Assembly: GCA_028023455.1 (NCBI GenBank)
Contig: JAQFVV010000185.1
Span: 746,001 to 810,000, forward strand
Direction: 5' to 3'
Length of the DNA stretch: 64,000 nt
From: Epiperipatus broadwayi
Taxonomy: Eukaryota > Onychophora > Udeonychophora > Euonychophora > Peripatidae
In this document: in pieces, positions 49,133 through 62,141 of the stretch
How positions within the stretch are numbered: the first letter of the stretch is position 1
Layout: every line of letters starts with the position of its first letter
Translations under genes and position numbers: made by a program
Notes under the pieces: generated by a model
Database searches by the model: none
Seen by the model: only the letters and a program-made list of their open reading frames with translations
Told to the model about the DNA's origin: nothing

Positions 49133-50569
49133 ACAAAGATAAGTCAAATGTCAGTAATGCAATAATGATAAATGTCACTAATGACATTGAATGTTTTACT
49201 GCTTTAAAATAAATGACCCTTATTTGAATGCCATAATTTAGACAAATAATATGCTATGCTGTTATAATATATATAGAGGGATTTAGATTTCATTTACTAA
49301 AATATATGTTTAGATTTGACCCCCTCCTTTTCTGAAATTTAAAATAAATCAATCCCACCTTCATTGATTTTATAATAACTGGAATATTTAAGGACTGTAT
49401 TTGATATTTTAAGAGTAAATAAAAAAACTAGCAGTTATATAGAAAACATATAATCAGTCACCTTTTCAGAATTGAATAACATTTATAAAAGAAATAAGGT
49501 TTCAAAGCGAATAATTAGCTTGAGTTCTGGATTCACCCTGGGTAAAAAATTCAGAGTTAAACAAATATATTTTTATACTAAGACATAAATAAAATGTTGA
49601 CTCATAAAACAATCTGGTGAGTATATTAATTAATAATGCATTATGTTTCAAGGGAACATTAATAATGTTAATTCATGAAGGTTTACTTAAAAGAAGAGAA
49701 GATTTTAGAAATTCAACTCGTCAGATTGCTTGAGACTGGCATATTAATAAAAAAAACATACATATAAATAAATGATGGCACCAGAGTTAAAGAAAGTTAG
49801 AGAATATGAGAGAGAATTAAATTTATAGAAATCATTTGAGAGCAATTACATATTAAAAAAGTTCCAAAATTAAATTATACATTAGGAGAAATTGATAGTA
49901 GAATTTGAGATTAAAAAATAAATTTATAGTTAACCAGTATATTAATGGTGCTAAATATCCAGGTCATTGATGATCATCATCATGTTCAGCATTATTGTTT
50001 TAATTGTTATATATTTTGAGGATTAGCACTCTTAGGTATATACATCCAAATTATTATGTTGTAATGCTGCCCTAAGTTTGAAAGGGCTAAATAATTATCC
50101 TGATCTATAGTAGACCCATTTTAAATTCAGTCACAAGATTTATTGTTGATTTATTTTTATTGTTGATTATTCATGATGATTAATGATTATTACTTTTGTA
50201 TAATGCTTGCAAACTTATAGTTAGTTCTATGCTGATATCTCATGCTCATTCCTTATTATGTTCCTTTTATATTCAATTATATATTTTGACTTGGGTTGAT
50301 GATGATAATTGTGATCTCCCTAGGTTCACTCCTGTCTTTCTACACTGTTATAATATATTACTTATAAAGTGTACACAATACCAAATATAAATGACTATAA
50401 TCCTCATAATATATGGTTATACATATGAGATTATTTTACATTTATGTAAAATTTTATGTAATTTGATGAAATTTTATGGCTCTAAAAAAGGCTAGTAGGC
50501 AATCAAATTATAAGATAATGAAATAATATAAACCATTAGGAAGAAAGCAAAGCATGGTAAAATGTTGTA
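49133..50569. other. A+T-rich intergenic stretch, no gene seen
   Basis: No coding sequence recognised. The 64-codon frame at 50196-50390 has no recognisable feature. Confidence 0.55.
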
Positions 50570-53395
50570 GATTATCATCATTTTTAACCATTATCAATCC
50601 ACTGCAGGATCTAAAGTCTCTCCATGTTCAATTCATTTTCTGCAATCTCTAGTCTCTCTTCTCCACATCACCTCCTCACACTTTCTTATATCATCCACCC
50701 ATCTCACATGTTGCCTCTTTCCAAGTCTTTTATAATCTCTTCGAATCCAGTTTAAGATTTCAACTGCCCATCTATTATCATCTCATCTAGCAATATATTC
50801 AGTTCAACTTCATTTCAGTCTCTTAATTTTTTCAACAGTCTCAATAATACCTGTTTATCCTCTTACTCTAGTATTTTATTTTTGATCTCTTTTTGTTACT
50901 CATTCACCTGAATCTCTTCATACTTCTTGGAGTGGTCTAGGTTTTTATATTGATCTGTTAAGTGTGCAAGTCTCAGATCTATAAGTAAAATCTGATAAAA
51001 CCCACATATTAAAAGCTTTGCTTTTCAAATATATTGGCATGTTTTCCTTTCAATATTAAGTTATTTCTACTAAAAGCACTCCAACCAAATTTAATTCTAT
51101 GATTAATTTTATCCATTATGTTTTCATCTGTAGTAATAATATGGCCAAGGTATTTGTAGTTTAACTTCTTATAACTCATTATTATCAATATTTGTTTTCA
51201 TAATTTGAATAAATCCATTGAACACTACTTAAAACTTTTAAACATTTATTTTTAGTTCTACTTTCTTACATTTGTCTGATAACTCTTTCAATTTTTCCTA
51301 AAGCTCTAAAATATTATTTGCAAAAACAACTGCATCATCAGCAAAATTTAGATGATTTAAATAATCTCCACTTATTTCTTTAGTTTTCCATTTTTATCTA
51401 CAAATTACTTCTTGCATTGCTGCTGTAAAAGTTTTGAAGATATAAAATTATTCTGTCATACACTCTTTTCAATGTTAATCTTAACTAGTATCAGTACACA
51501 ATATAATTGGTGCTGTTGCATTTTTATAAATATTGTTCAAAATATTTTGATAATCCAATACTTTAACTACTAAAGAAATGCTTATAGAATCAAATGCTTT
51601 TTTATAATCTACAAATGCAAATCATAATAGCAACTCATATTTTTTAATTTTTCTATAACTTTTCTCAATACTTGGATATGATTCATTGTACTAAAACCAC
51701 TTTTAAGTCCACATTCTTTTGGTTGGTACGATTCCAAAGTTTGCTGTAGACAAGGTATAATTATCTTGGTACAAAATTTATATAAAACTAATAAAAGAAT
51801 GATCTGTCTATAATTTTTAATATCTTCTTTGTTAATTTTTAAAATAGTAATAATAATACTGCATTATTCAAATCATCTGATACATTTTATCATTTAGACA
51901 TTTGGTATATAAATTTACCAACATTTTTTTCTATTTCTACATATTTGTCTTTTAAGATATTGTTTATAATTCTATCATTATCTGAAGATTTTCTCTTTTT
52001 CATAAATTTAATTGCATGTCTCACTTTTTTATTTAAAATCCTGGGCAATTCAGAAGTTGTTATAGAAGGTACTTTTCCATATTCTTTATTATTGTATAAT
52101 TTTTAATAGAATTCCTCTACACATTTCATAATGTCATTTTTCTTTTTAGTAATAGTTCCATACTTTTTTATTATTTCATAAATAAGTTTGTTTGACACTG
52201 TTGAGACTTTGTTTCTCTTCTATAAGTTTTTTTTACTAATTCACAATTATACTTTATTATATCATTATCAATACTTTTTCATAATATTTTACAATATTCA
52301 AGATATTCAATCCTTCTTAATACATCATTTTTATATATTTTCATATTCCTTTTTTCCCCTAAATTCTCTAATGATAGTAGACATTTTACTGGTCAATTAC
52401 AGCTTTTTTCTACAGCTATCTTTGTTGCCATTTAAAAAAAAAATGTATTAATTATTTTCCTGTTGATTTTATTCAAACCTAAATCATGTTCAAAATCTGT
52501 TAATATTTGAAAAATTTTTTTACGTTCTAATTTAAATTTATTAGAATGTTTCTAAACATTACAAATATCAATGTGAGTATTGTTTTTCTTAATAATTTTT
52601 ATCTCGCTAGTTTTGCACTAATATGTATCTTACATCTCACTAATCGAAGCTCATTTCCTACATTGATTTTGTTGAAATATTACAGTCTTAATATATATAT
52701 ATTTGTTAGTCAAAATGTAATCTTGTACCTTTCTTTGGATGCTTTCATGTTCATTTCTATTTAACATTATTCTAAAAAAAATATATAAACTTTTTTGCTC
52801 TGCAAACTCCACAAATCTATGTCCTTTTTTATTTCTATCACCATAACCAAATTTATCTACAACACTTTTATTTCAATTGATTACCAATTGTAGAATGAAA
52901 GTATTTCATAACAATTTTAAAATTTTGTTGGTCTAATCAAATGCCTTTTGTACATCCATACAAAAATCCTCTACTATCTGACATTAAGTTGAATAACTAA
53001 TCTTGCAACTCTGTCCAATACATCAACAACTCCACAATGTTGTTCCTTCATTATTTATTTATAGTGAATCCTACTTCATGTATACTTTCAATATTTGTGT
53101 CATTGTAGTACAGTGCATGCATACTTTTAAAATCGATTATCTCTTCAGCTTTTCTTCTAACTGCCCAAAATTCAATAATGTTTCTTTTAATTCTTCCAAT
53201 TCTTGCATTCTTTCTTCATCTGAAAGTGACCTGCAGTTTAAGTATCTAAATAAAAAGTTGTGATCAAATGGCAGATTGGACATGCAGTCAGGATTTTTAG
53301 CACTCTCCATCTTCAGGCACCATTTGCTGCCTTGGCTGATCTCATCTCCTGAGAATTAGAGCCATTATTTATTTTTGTCTGCCATGATTGTAAAT
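50570..53395 (-). pseudogene. RTE-type LINE, nearly full-length but decayed, minus strand
   Basis: On the minus strand, in order: an endonuclease start with LNCRSLSDEERMQELEE near 53250 (the usual T-x-x-L-S-x-E-E-R beginning of RTE APE endonucleases); GHRFVEFAEQKSLYI near 52830 and QDYILTNK near 52725 (endonuclease C-terminal blocks, normally IDYILT); reverse transcriptase blocks GFSTMNHIQVLRKVIEKLK near 51680, FVDYKKAFDSI near 51610, and LNFADDAVVFANN near 51335 with the catalytic ADD; and a 3' end near 50600 with CTTTAGATCCTGCAGTGGA, like the RTE 3' terminus. Many stops and frameshifts; the longest residual frames are chance. Motif order, strand and size (about 2.8 kb) suit one old RTE/BovB-like insertion. 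Confidence 0.85.
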
Positions 53396-56300
53396 ATCTA
53401 TTCCAAAAAAAATTCATTCACACACACATTCATTCTGCCTCCAAAAGAACTCAATTGATATTTTAATTAAGAGCTATTAGACAACTGAAAAGAAATACCA
53501 TGATGTTATTTGATTTTAAACTCAGTTAAAGAGCCAACAAAACTCACCACCCTGGTTAGTGCATGTTAGAATGCTGTCTATCCTTGCTCGTATACTATAT
53601 GAATAATCACATAATAATAACAGCTGAAACAACATGAAAATATAGCATGGACATACGAAATTTGTCCTGCTCAATTTCTTTAAGGATTTCAAGAGAAATC
53701 AAAGTGTCTCCATTCAGTTAACAAAAACTTCCTTTCTGCAGCCAAACTGTTATAGATATTTATTAATAAAAGAAATGCTAGAAAAATGAAAAACATTTCA
53801 AAGATCGCCTTAAAAATCAATATTGATTGTTTTCATTGGGAAGGTAAGTCTAACAATAAAATAAAATGAGCTATATTTACATAAAATGTCAAATAAAATG
53901 CAAAAAGATCATCTCATGATTATGTGGATTTATATATCCTTTCAGGTATAAATAGTCCCACTAAAATAATCTTTAACTTTTTATTCTTTACATTTGTTTT
54001 TTTTTTTGTGTGGAACATTTGGTAGTTAGAATGGTCTTACTTATTTATAAGTGATTTTTGATAGGATAATATTTATGTTAATCCTGAGGCTGATGTGATA
54101 GATCCAAAAATTAAAATTTCCTGAATTGAAGCTTAACATGTAATTCTTATGCTTAAATATTGGTTGACCTCACAAGTTTTTATTAGAATAATATTGAATA
54201 TTAAAGAATAATAATTGCACATGTTTGCCATCTAATTAAAACATATGACTGTTTTGGGATTATATATAAATTGAAACAGTTGTATATCTTCAGAGTACTA
54301 TATATAATATTTTAAAAATATTTTATCCATTGTTAGATAATAAAAAAAACAACCAATCTCTGCAGGACATATAATTTGAGCTCACTTTAAATATTGCTCT
54401 TATTTAATGTCCAATACCACATTAACATAACAATTTATTTCATATTTATTCATCCTGAATATAATCCATTTGATGTTAATTTTTAATTAATTTAAAATTT
54501 AATTCTCGTATTTTAATAATATCTATTTCACCAATACTCATACACAAACAAATGAAAAGTTCTAAATATTAAATAAATCATATTAATAATACTTAAAAAA
54601 TAAAAATAAAATTATATTGATGTGAAATTAGTTTTATTTCATAAAAGTCAAATAGGATTGAGCATGAAATATGTGGCCTGCAGATATTGGTTTGATGTTT
54701 TCTTTATATGGTGCTTTGAAAATTTGAAATTACTTTATCATATATTTATAAAAGCCACTGTTTATTTATTATATAAGTATATATACACATATATTAATAT
54801 ATGAAATAAACCTAGAACCTATTACTAGCTGAAAATTATAGCTGAAAATTCAAATATAAAATATCAAATCATTCTTCCAAATATTACATATTTTCAACAA
54901 GGCTACCTTGGAAATTAAGATAAAATATAAATTTCAAACAGCTCAACTTTGAAATTTAGACTTTATCTTTATTTATAAGATTAGTGTTTAAGAGATATTT
55001 AAATTATCCCAGTAAAACTATTCAAATTAAAGTAGATTAAGCTTATACATTTTACTTCATTTTGTTCACAGCTACATCCTTAGCGTATTGAGTTCTTGAG
55101 CGAGGTCTAGAGCAATACTGGTAAAGTTGTTTATATATGAGGGTTTACATTTATGTTTGGATATTCAGAAAGTTTTCTGGATGGCACAAAGTTATTATCT
55201 TTAAGCCCACTTACTGCATTTTATTTTTTTGTTAGAGAAAATTTATTTTATTGTTGGCCTGCATATTAATATCATATAGTCAAAACATTGATGCTAATCA
55301 GCATTTATCAGTGTCCCAATATTATTTTTTATTATGAATGATAAATTAGCGCTTAGGTGTGGAGATCCAGAAGACTGTGTTATATTTTGGTCTAAGTTTA
55401 GCAATGTCTAGATAATCTATTTATAATGTAATCTTTTAGATTCAATCATAAGAGATGTCAGTTAGTTGTTTATGTGTAATGCAGGGTAATTCGTAGTTTA
55501 TAAATTAATACCTAATTAGTTTTGTTCAATGTTTGTTTTCATGCTCTTTTTATATTTGTGATATTTCGTGATAATGATGTTTTGCCATCTTGCTATAGCT
55601 TTTCCATATTATCCCTATACTCTATAGCTTTACAAATGGCCTCCAACAGATTTTCATTTATCATAATTTTTTGCATTGCCAAAATTATTAGTGTGATGAC
55701 ATTTTCCACATTTATGTCACAAATCGACTCATCAAGTCTATAAATTTAAATTTATCCAAGAATGTGTAACCATTTAATAAAAAAATTACAATATATATAT
55801 ATAGGTGTCAAAATAAAATTATGATTTTTTTTCCAAAGCGTCATAAACAGATTACCCTTATTTGCATTAATAAATGAAAGTATGAGTTTTGATTAAATGT
55901 TTTTATAAAATTGCTTTTTTATTCAGTAGTTTTATTTATCCTCTATTAAATTTAATTTAACGTATAGTGAAAGTAACATTTCTTTATTGTTGTCATGACA
56001 ACAAATCTTAATTTTTTGTTTCTCTCTTGTTTTTTCAATGTATATATATATATAAAGATTTTAGTTTTTTTTAAAACTATACTTTGAAAAAATTATATTA
56101 AGTCCCATGACAAACATAGAAACTTTTTTTTAAAGAAAGTATTTCTGATAAATGGTTTATTTTTTCCAGAACTTAAATTTTTATATTTTATAATATCAAC
56201 GACTGATAAATTTTCTATTATTTAATAGTCAACATAAACTTGTTAAAAAAACCCGCATGTGCAAAATAATATAATAATTCATACTCAAAGTGATCATTTT

Positions 56301-56495
56301 TCATTTAGAGTGTATAAATCGCATTATATACACATTAAAGATGAATGTTTTTTTTAAAAAAATTCAACTTTTATCTAACCATTTCAATTATATGCAATCT
56401 TTAGTAATAACACACATGTTAGTATATAACACTTTCCCAGTGGTATTATTCTCCTCTCTTCTTTAGGTGCTGCTAGCCTAAACACTGACTGTAGT
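53396..56495. other. A+T-rich intergenic stretch, no gene seen
   Basis: Short frames at 54622-54804 and 55522-55743 carry no recognisable domain. Short (AT)n tracts at about 55792-55802 and 56040-56053. No repeat pair found. Confidence 0.5.
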
Positions 56496-57055
56496 GACAT
56501 GGAAATCGAACCTGAATTATTAGATGTTTTGAATATTGAATTTTAAAATAAAACTCGAAAATAATTGAAACACTTCTACCAAAAGCAGCAGTGTGAGTAG
56601 AAATTTTATATAACTGCCTATGAGGATCCTCCTGATATCTCTACTTTTTCTTAAAAGCAAATTTAATTAGTGGCTTCCAGACCTTATATATAGTCACACT
56701 ATGCTGGCTGATTGGGGTTATATGCTATTGTAATGTGAACAGCTTCTTTCAATTTTCTTTTTTATTTAATATTTTTGTGTTTTCCCAATCAAATATATGT
56801 TCATTAATACACATATGGTGTACTACTTTAGACACATCTGTTTTTTTTCTAATCATCAGTTTGTATTCTTTCAACCACTTTTCAATGAGGCAACTGGCCT
56901 CACCAATATAATTTTTTTCACATTACCATGGTATTTCATAGATGCAGTTTTTGTTTTTAAACATTTCAAATTTAGTTTTTGTGGATGGTAAAATTTATTA
57001 TAGCATGTTATGGCTTTGGAAAGCTGTTTTAATAGCAGATTGATTACAGTTGGAC
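56496..57055 (-). pseudogene. Penelope-like element fragment 3: GIY-YIG endonuclease region
   Basis: The minus strand at about 56950-56760 encodes NCIYEIPW, stop, CEKNYIGEASCLIEKWLKEY and INEHIFDWENTKIL. This follows the GIY-YIG pattern of Penelope-like elements: (G/C)IYEIP, C..NYIGE, R/W-LKE-K/H, then H.FDW. Upstream at about 57010-56980, FQSHNML..ILPSTK resembles the segment linking RT and endonuclease. The RT core is missing, so this is a 5'-truncated copy. Its 5' end abuts the repeat at 57056. The plus-strand 64-codon frame at 56797-56991 is a shadow. Confidence 0.7.
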
Positions 57056-57262
57056 AGACTACAGTATTGTACTGGTCAAAATAGTATGCTCACTTAACAA
57101 GATTCAAATCCAAAGCAAAAGTACCTTGAATCCGATCATTTTCAAGATATACAAGTCAGGAGCAATCTGAATTTTAACCTATTTGCCTATTCTTCGAGTC
57201 TCTGACCCAATAAACAACAATCCTGATGATACAGCACAATTATTTTAATTCTGCGCCCAGAA
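57056..57262. repeat. Old interspersed repeat, SINE-like, copy b
   Basis: Loose match to 47795-48010 in the same orientation, beginning near GTACTGGTCAAAA. It starts where the Penelope-like fragment stops. Confidence 0.4.
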
Positions 57263-57450
57263 GCAAAGCAGTGGAGCATAAGATCAGACTGATGATGATG
57301 ATCGAGATAAGAGTAACCCATGAATTACATTTATTAAAGTTATCATTATTAATGCTAAGTTATTAGCTAAAGAAAATAATTCTAAATACTAATTAGAAAA
57401 TAATAATTCAAAACAAACCAGGATTTTACATGAAATATATGTAATATATA

Positions 57451-57587
57451 GGGTATATGAGCACAGACTTTCAGATGACCCATCACTCTCCACTCTATTT
57501 AATAACACTGATACACTCAAGTACATATATGCTGAAAAGATAAATAATCACCAATATATGTATTTCATGCTAAACCAGTAATCATCA
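57451..57587. repeat. Single arm of the foldback family (copy c)
   Basis: Matches the left arm of 34326-34740: AGCACAGACTTTCAGATGAC, CACTGATACACTCAAGTACA and AATCACCAATATATGTATTT, then GCTAAACCAGTAATCATC. The complementary arm is absent; an (AT)n hairpin begins where the match ends. Confidence 0.7.
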
Positions 57588-57635
57588 TATTATGAAAATG
57601 CATATATATATATATATATATATATATGCATTTTC

Positions 57636-57643
<8 letters not shown>
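57587..57643. repeat. Perfect hairpin with (AT)n loop
   Basis: ATATTATGAAAATGCATAT is followed by (AT)n and its exact complement. A second (AT)n run continues to 57681. Confidence 0.95.

Positions 57644-57682
<39 letters not shown>
57644..57682. repeat. (AT)n microsatellite abutting TGTAAC
   Basis: AT repeat followed by TTGTAACCTAGTG. The junction resembles an LTR start in (AT)n, but no matching end was found. Confidence 0.8.
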
Positions 57683-57686
<4 letters not shown>

Positions 57687-60600
57687 AACCTAGTGTTATT
57701 GACACTTGGTTTACTTGGCATTATTTCTGCAGGAAAACAATGCTATTCTTTAAAGAAATAAAAAGATAAAATAACAATAGTAATAATTGATTAATAAAGT
57801 ATGCTATTCACTCACTTTGGCATGTTTTGGGTGAATAACTAATAGATTTAGTAATGCAATATCATTTTTAAAAAGAACATGAATGATTTAATTAAGATAT
57901 TAATAATTAAAGCAAATTAATATAGTATAAAAACAAATATCATAAACAGTAATTGATTTTGGATGGATAGAGGGGAAGAAGAGATGAATGTCTTATCATA
58001 AAGCACAATAACTTCTGGTAATTTCTTTTTGTAAAAAAAAAAAAAGAAAAGAATAATGTTTAAAGAATTATACATCACTGATTGTTAATTTAATGTATTT
58101 ATTATTATTTTTTTTTATTGTCAAATCACTTTGTAATCTATTTAAATAATACTAAAACTATATGATTGTAATAGGTTTTTCCTTTCTTTTGTTTATGTTA
58201 TAATCAAATGATTATTTTTCTGTAAGAGGTCGCTAAAGTCAAGATCATTTTTTTTTGAAAAAAAAAATAGTCTGCTTTTAGTTTTCAAGGAAGGAACAGT
58301 GCTGAAATTTGGTAACTCAATTTTTTCATTTTATTTTGCAGAAATAAATGTAATCAAAGTAAAATTTTAATAATATAATGTGTGGCTAAAATTTTTTGAT
58401 AAGACGTCCTGATTTCCTATGCCATCTACCTATTTAAAGACCTTTTATACTTAAAAATTTATTGTCTCGTGCTAAAATTCAAAAATGACAGAATTAACTA
58501 AGGGAATCACGAAAAGTGTTATTATGTCGAAATTAAAGAAGATAAATGATTTCCAAATGAGAAATAATTATTTAGTAACTTTGTATCACTTGTTAATATT
58601 TTCTTGGTATAGAAAAAAAAAAAATAAGTGAAAGAAATATTTTGAAACAAGGAAAATCAACTAGAAACATTTTCGCGCTCTTTCTCAATATTGTCTGCCT
58701 TTACAAGTAATGTAGTTACATACGTTAAAATATGTTTTATTCACCAAGAATTGTCTGGAAATAATAATAATGATAAATAAGATTAAATTATGCACATGTA
58801 TATTTTTTTTGGAAAAAATATAAACTTTCTCAGAGTAAATATAGGAAGAGTTATATAGGGGCATTCTTACGGAGAAGTTACCGTTAAAAAAATTTATAAT
58901 TCCTAAAGTATGAACAAAACTAAATATCTTAGTGACTTAATGATAAAAATAAATGATATATTATATTACACATCAGTTGGAGTTAGTAAAACTTCCTATA
59001 CATGTAAATCAGCTGCAGTTATTATCAGAATAATTTCTCGGAAAAATTGCGCATTTTCGCCCATAAGTAAGCTAGCTAATATGAATTGTACGTATCGTCA
59101 ATAATAAAAAAGAAAAGAATTGTGTATGTTTATCGTCTATAGTCAAATATTCGTCTATGTTAGAAGTCTATTTTTTTCTTGGATCCCAAAATTGTAGTAG
59201 TTTAATTCAAGTAAGAATTAATCTTCAATTCTGCTATATTTTTCTTTACCTAATTTATTAAATGCACAAAAGCAGAGAAACTTTTATTTAAAGGAAATAA
59301 TACCATGCGTTTATTGTTTTTAAACTTGCTTCGTGAAATACGACTGGATAGAGCTCTTCACCTGGACCCATTGTTCAACAGAAAAAAACATTTTCTAATG
59401 AGAGAGTATGCACTTGTTAATTAATGATTGTTTAAAACTAAGTTATAAAATGATATGTATTTTTTTTGTTATATCACATAGGTTAAAGTCTGTATGGTCA
59501 AGTGATATTTAATAGCCTTGTAATGACAGAGGTATGTTTTAATATAATTATTATAGGTTAAGTTGATATTTAACACGAAAGAAAAAAAATCTATAAAATA
59601 TGTTTTAATTATTACATACAATTGTAGGTAGAAATTTTTGTATGTTAGATACGTAAAAGAAAAAAATATTTAGATATTTAAGGGGTAAAATAAATATTGA
59701 AAATTATCAGAAGTAACTAAAAAAAAAATAAAATGCTATAACAAAATATTTCTTGTTAAAGTTTTGAAACGAATTTATACTGTATTAATTGAGGAATTTA
59801 TTCCTAATTATTCTTAAATAACACATCCACTTTATTTAGTTTAAGATAGTATACTACCAACTATTTTTGAATGTTCCTTTATTAAAATTAAAATTATTAT
59901 ACTTTTATTCTATGATGTCCATTGATTTCAGATGTTGATCAAAGTATACACGGTAACATAAGTTTATTATAATCAGTGTATTTACTTATCCTGCCCAGAT
60001 ATAGCATTGGTATATGCTTAATATTCACATAGGTAATAATTATAATGTATTTATTTTGTGGGATGAAAAATGATCTCCCCAAAAGATTTGTTTCCATGAG
60101 AGGAAGATTTTAAATATAATGTTCGGGTATGTTTATAGCCCAAGTGATCGATTCTCATAGATAGGACGATCAAGAATTTATCTAGCATTTAGGATGCTTC
60201 ATTCATTTAAATCCCAGGAGAGGATTGTATTTGGTGTGTGTTTGTTGTATGCCCAAGTAAGAGGCAAGAAACCACCAAAATATTTTAATGTAGTAGATTA
60301 CTTTACAGACCTTCATGGTTATTCCATATTCCTCATGTGAAAATAAAGATAGCTCCACCATGGAAGGTGTTGATTATTGTGCTTAATTTTGAAAGTTCGG
60401 GCAAGATAAAGGTTATATTGGAGGTGTTAGTTCCTCAAGATCCACTTTAGTATAAATAGTGCGTTAGTAACTAAGATCAATATCTGTATTGTGCTGCTAA
60501 ATATTGCTAGTATTTGACAAGTAAATCAATGGAGAAAGTAATTAAAATTGCGTAGTTTTAAAACGCTTATTTACTGAAGGAATATTCAAATGCAATATTT

Positions 60601-61850
60601 AATTCTGGTTAGTAATTAAATAATACTCATATTTTAAAATTATACGTATGAATAAAATTTGTATCATAACTTAAGTTAGCATTAAGTTAAATGTAAGATG
60701 GTAAGTGTAACTTCTGATAACTGGCCTATAATTAGAATAGGTTATCCCATTAAAGACCATAAATAAAGTAAATGTATTAGAAATAAATTTAATATTTTGC
60801 GTATTGCATATGATGGGATTAATCATTTAAAAAAAAACAAAAAAAAAACAAAAATAGTTAGTCAATAATTTTGAATAAAAGCTTCTACAAGGTTACCAAA
60901 ATGTAATAAACAATGTATTGGTAATGAAATGTACTTTTAGTTAATCAATCCATATGATTGCATACAGGAGAAGTAGTAACCTCTAGTCCATAACCAAAAG
61001 AGTATACAGATTAATGTCAGTTATATTTTATATTTTTTGTATTACTATGGGATTAGTGAATAAATGTTCATATACTTTTTTTTGTGATAATAATAAATTA
61101 TAGTCTTGTTAAAATTTGTTGTAGATTCATTTTTTTTGTTTTTATATGCTAAATATAAGTGTTTGCACAATATTTGCAAAACCTTTTCTTGAGTCCGAAA
61201 TCATTCCAAATTCTTAAAAACTTAATATACCAGATAAATAAAGTTAAGCAGATCGGAATATGTCATTATATTTTAGTTTAATGATAATTATTTATGGAGT
61301 TGAAAACTTAAGACTAAATTTATTCCCAAACCATTAACTTTGGTTGCACATTATTCCATTCCCATTTAGTTAAATTGTCTAAGTAATAAATCTTAGTTAT
61401 ATTATTGTGTTGTCATGGATGATGGAAGGACACAAAAAGCACCCTTGTCTTTTTATTATTCTGACTGAGATTCTGAAAAAAAAGGCTGTGTTATTCAAAA
61501 TTATACGTCATTATTGAATAGAATTATCATCTCTTTAAATAATATAGCAGTTGATATGAGAGATGAAGACACATTGAATTTAAGTAAAATAAATGTTTCC
61601 TATAGCCGACCAGAATGCCAGTCATATGCGACAACACAATACTGCCGAGCATTTCCTTACATGAAACAAAGAACCCTGAGATTAATATTATTATAATTAT
61701 TCTTTAAATTAATAAGTGATCAATTATTGTTGTTATTACAATCGTGGCATGGATTAAGAGAATTGAACGTACAATTGTATTATATGAAAAGTATTTTAGA
61801 TCATATTGGAAAATTAATGGATATGTTGCTTTATTTTGGGTTGCCTTAAT
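57683..61850. other. A+T-rich intergenic stretch, no gene seen
   Basis: Frames at 58910-59104 and 61514-61696 are short and unrecognised. The latter lies in a slightly less A+T-rich patch (61400-61690) that could be an exon or an old repeat, but no splice or domain evidence settles it. Homopolymer runs of A and T are frequent. Confidence 0.5.
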
Positions 61851-62000
61851 TTCCAACCTGAAAAATTAGTGCAAACTAAACTAATAAATAATAACAACCT
61901 GAAAAATTGGTGTCAACAAGTGCAGACAAAATAACCTAATACAGCTCAGAGTATGATTAGTGTCATAGGTGCAAACTAAACTAATAAATAATTACAGAAT
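61851..62000. repeat. Local partial duplications
   Basis: CAACCTGAAAAATTAGTG at about 61856 recurs as CAACCTGAAAAATTGGTG at about 61897, and GTGCAAACTAAACTAATAAA at 61870 recurs at about 61970. Overlapping duplications of two neighbouring segments. Confidence 0.75.
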
Positions 62001-62007
62001 AAACAGA

Positions 62008-62029
62008 GGAATTTGTTTACTGGGTTAGA

Positions 62030-62062
<33 letters not shown>

Positions 62063-62079
62063 CCCAGTAAACAAATTCC
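62008..62079. repeat. Perfect 20-bp-arm hairpin with (AT)n loop
   Basis: GGAATTTGTTTACTGGGTTA at 62008-62027 and its exact complement at 62060-62079 flank (AT)n. Confidence 0.95.
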
Positions 62080-62087
62080 CAAACATG

Positions 62088-62121
<34 letters not shown>

Positions 62122-62141
62122 CAAAAGATTTCATGTTTGGG
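62078..62141. repeat. Second hairpin with (AT)n loop, adjoining the first
   Basis: CCCAAACATG at 62078 pairs with CATGTTTGGG at 62132-62141 around (AT)n; TAATAT / ATATTA also pairs. The right arm has a short extra segment (CAAAAGATTT). Confidence 0.85.

Noticed and set aside
61514-61696. 60-residue frame as an exon
   Set aside because: Less A+T-rich and contains Cys/Arg, but no splice context or family match could be recognised; left as undetermined.
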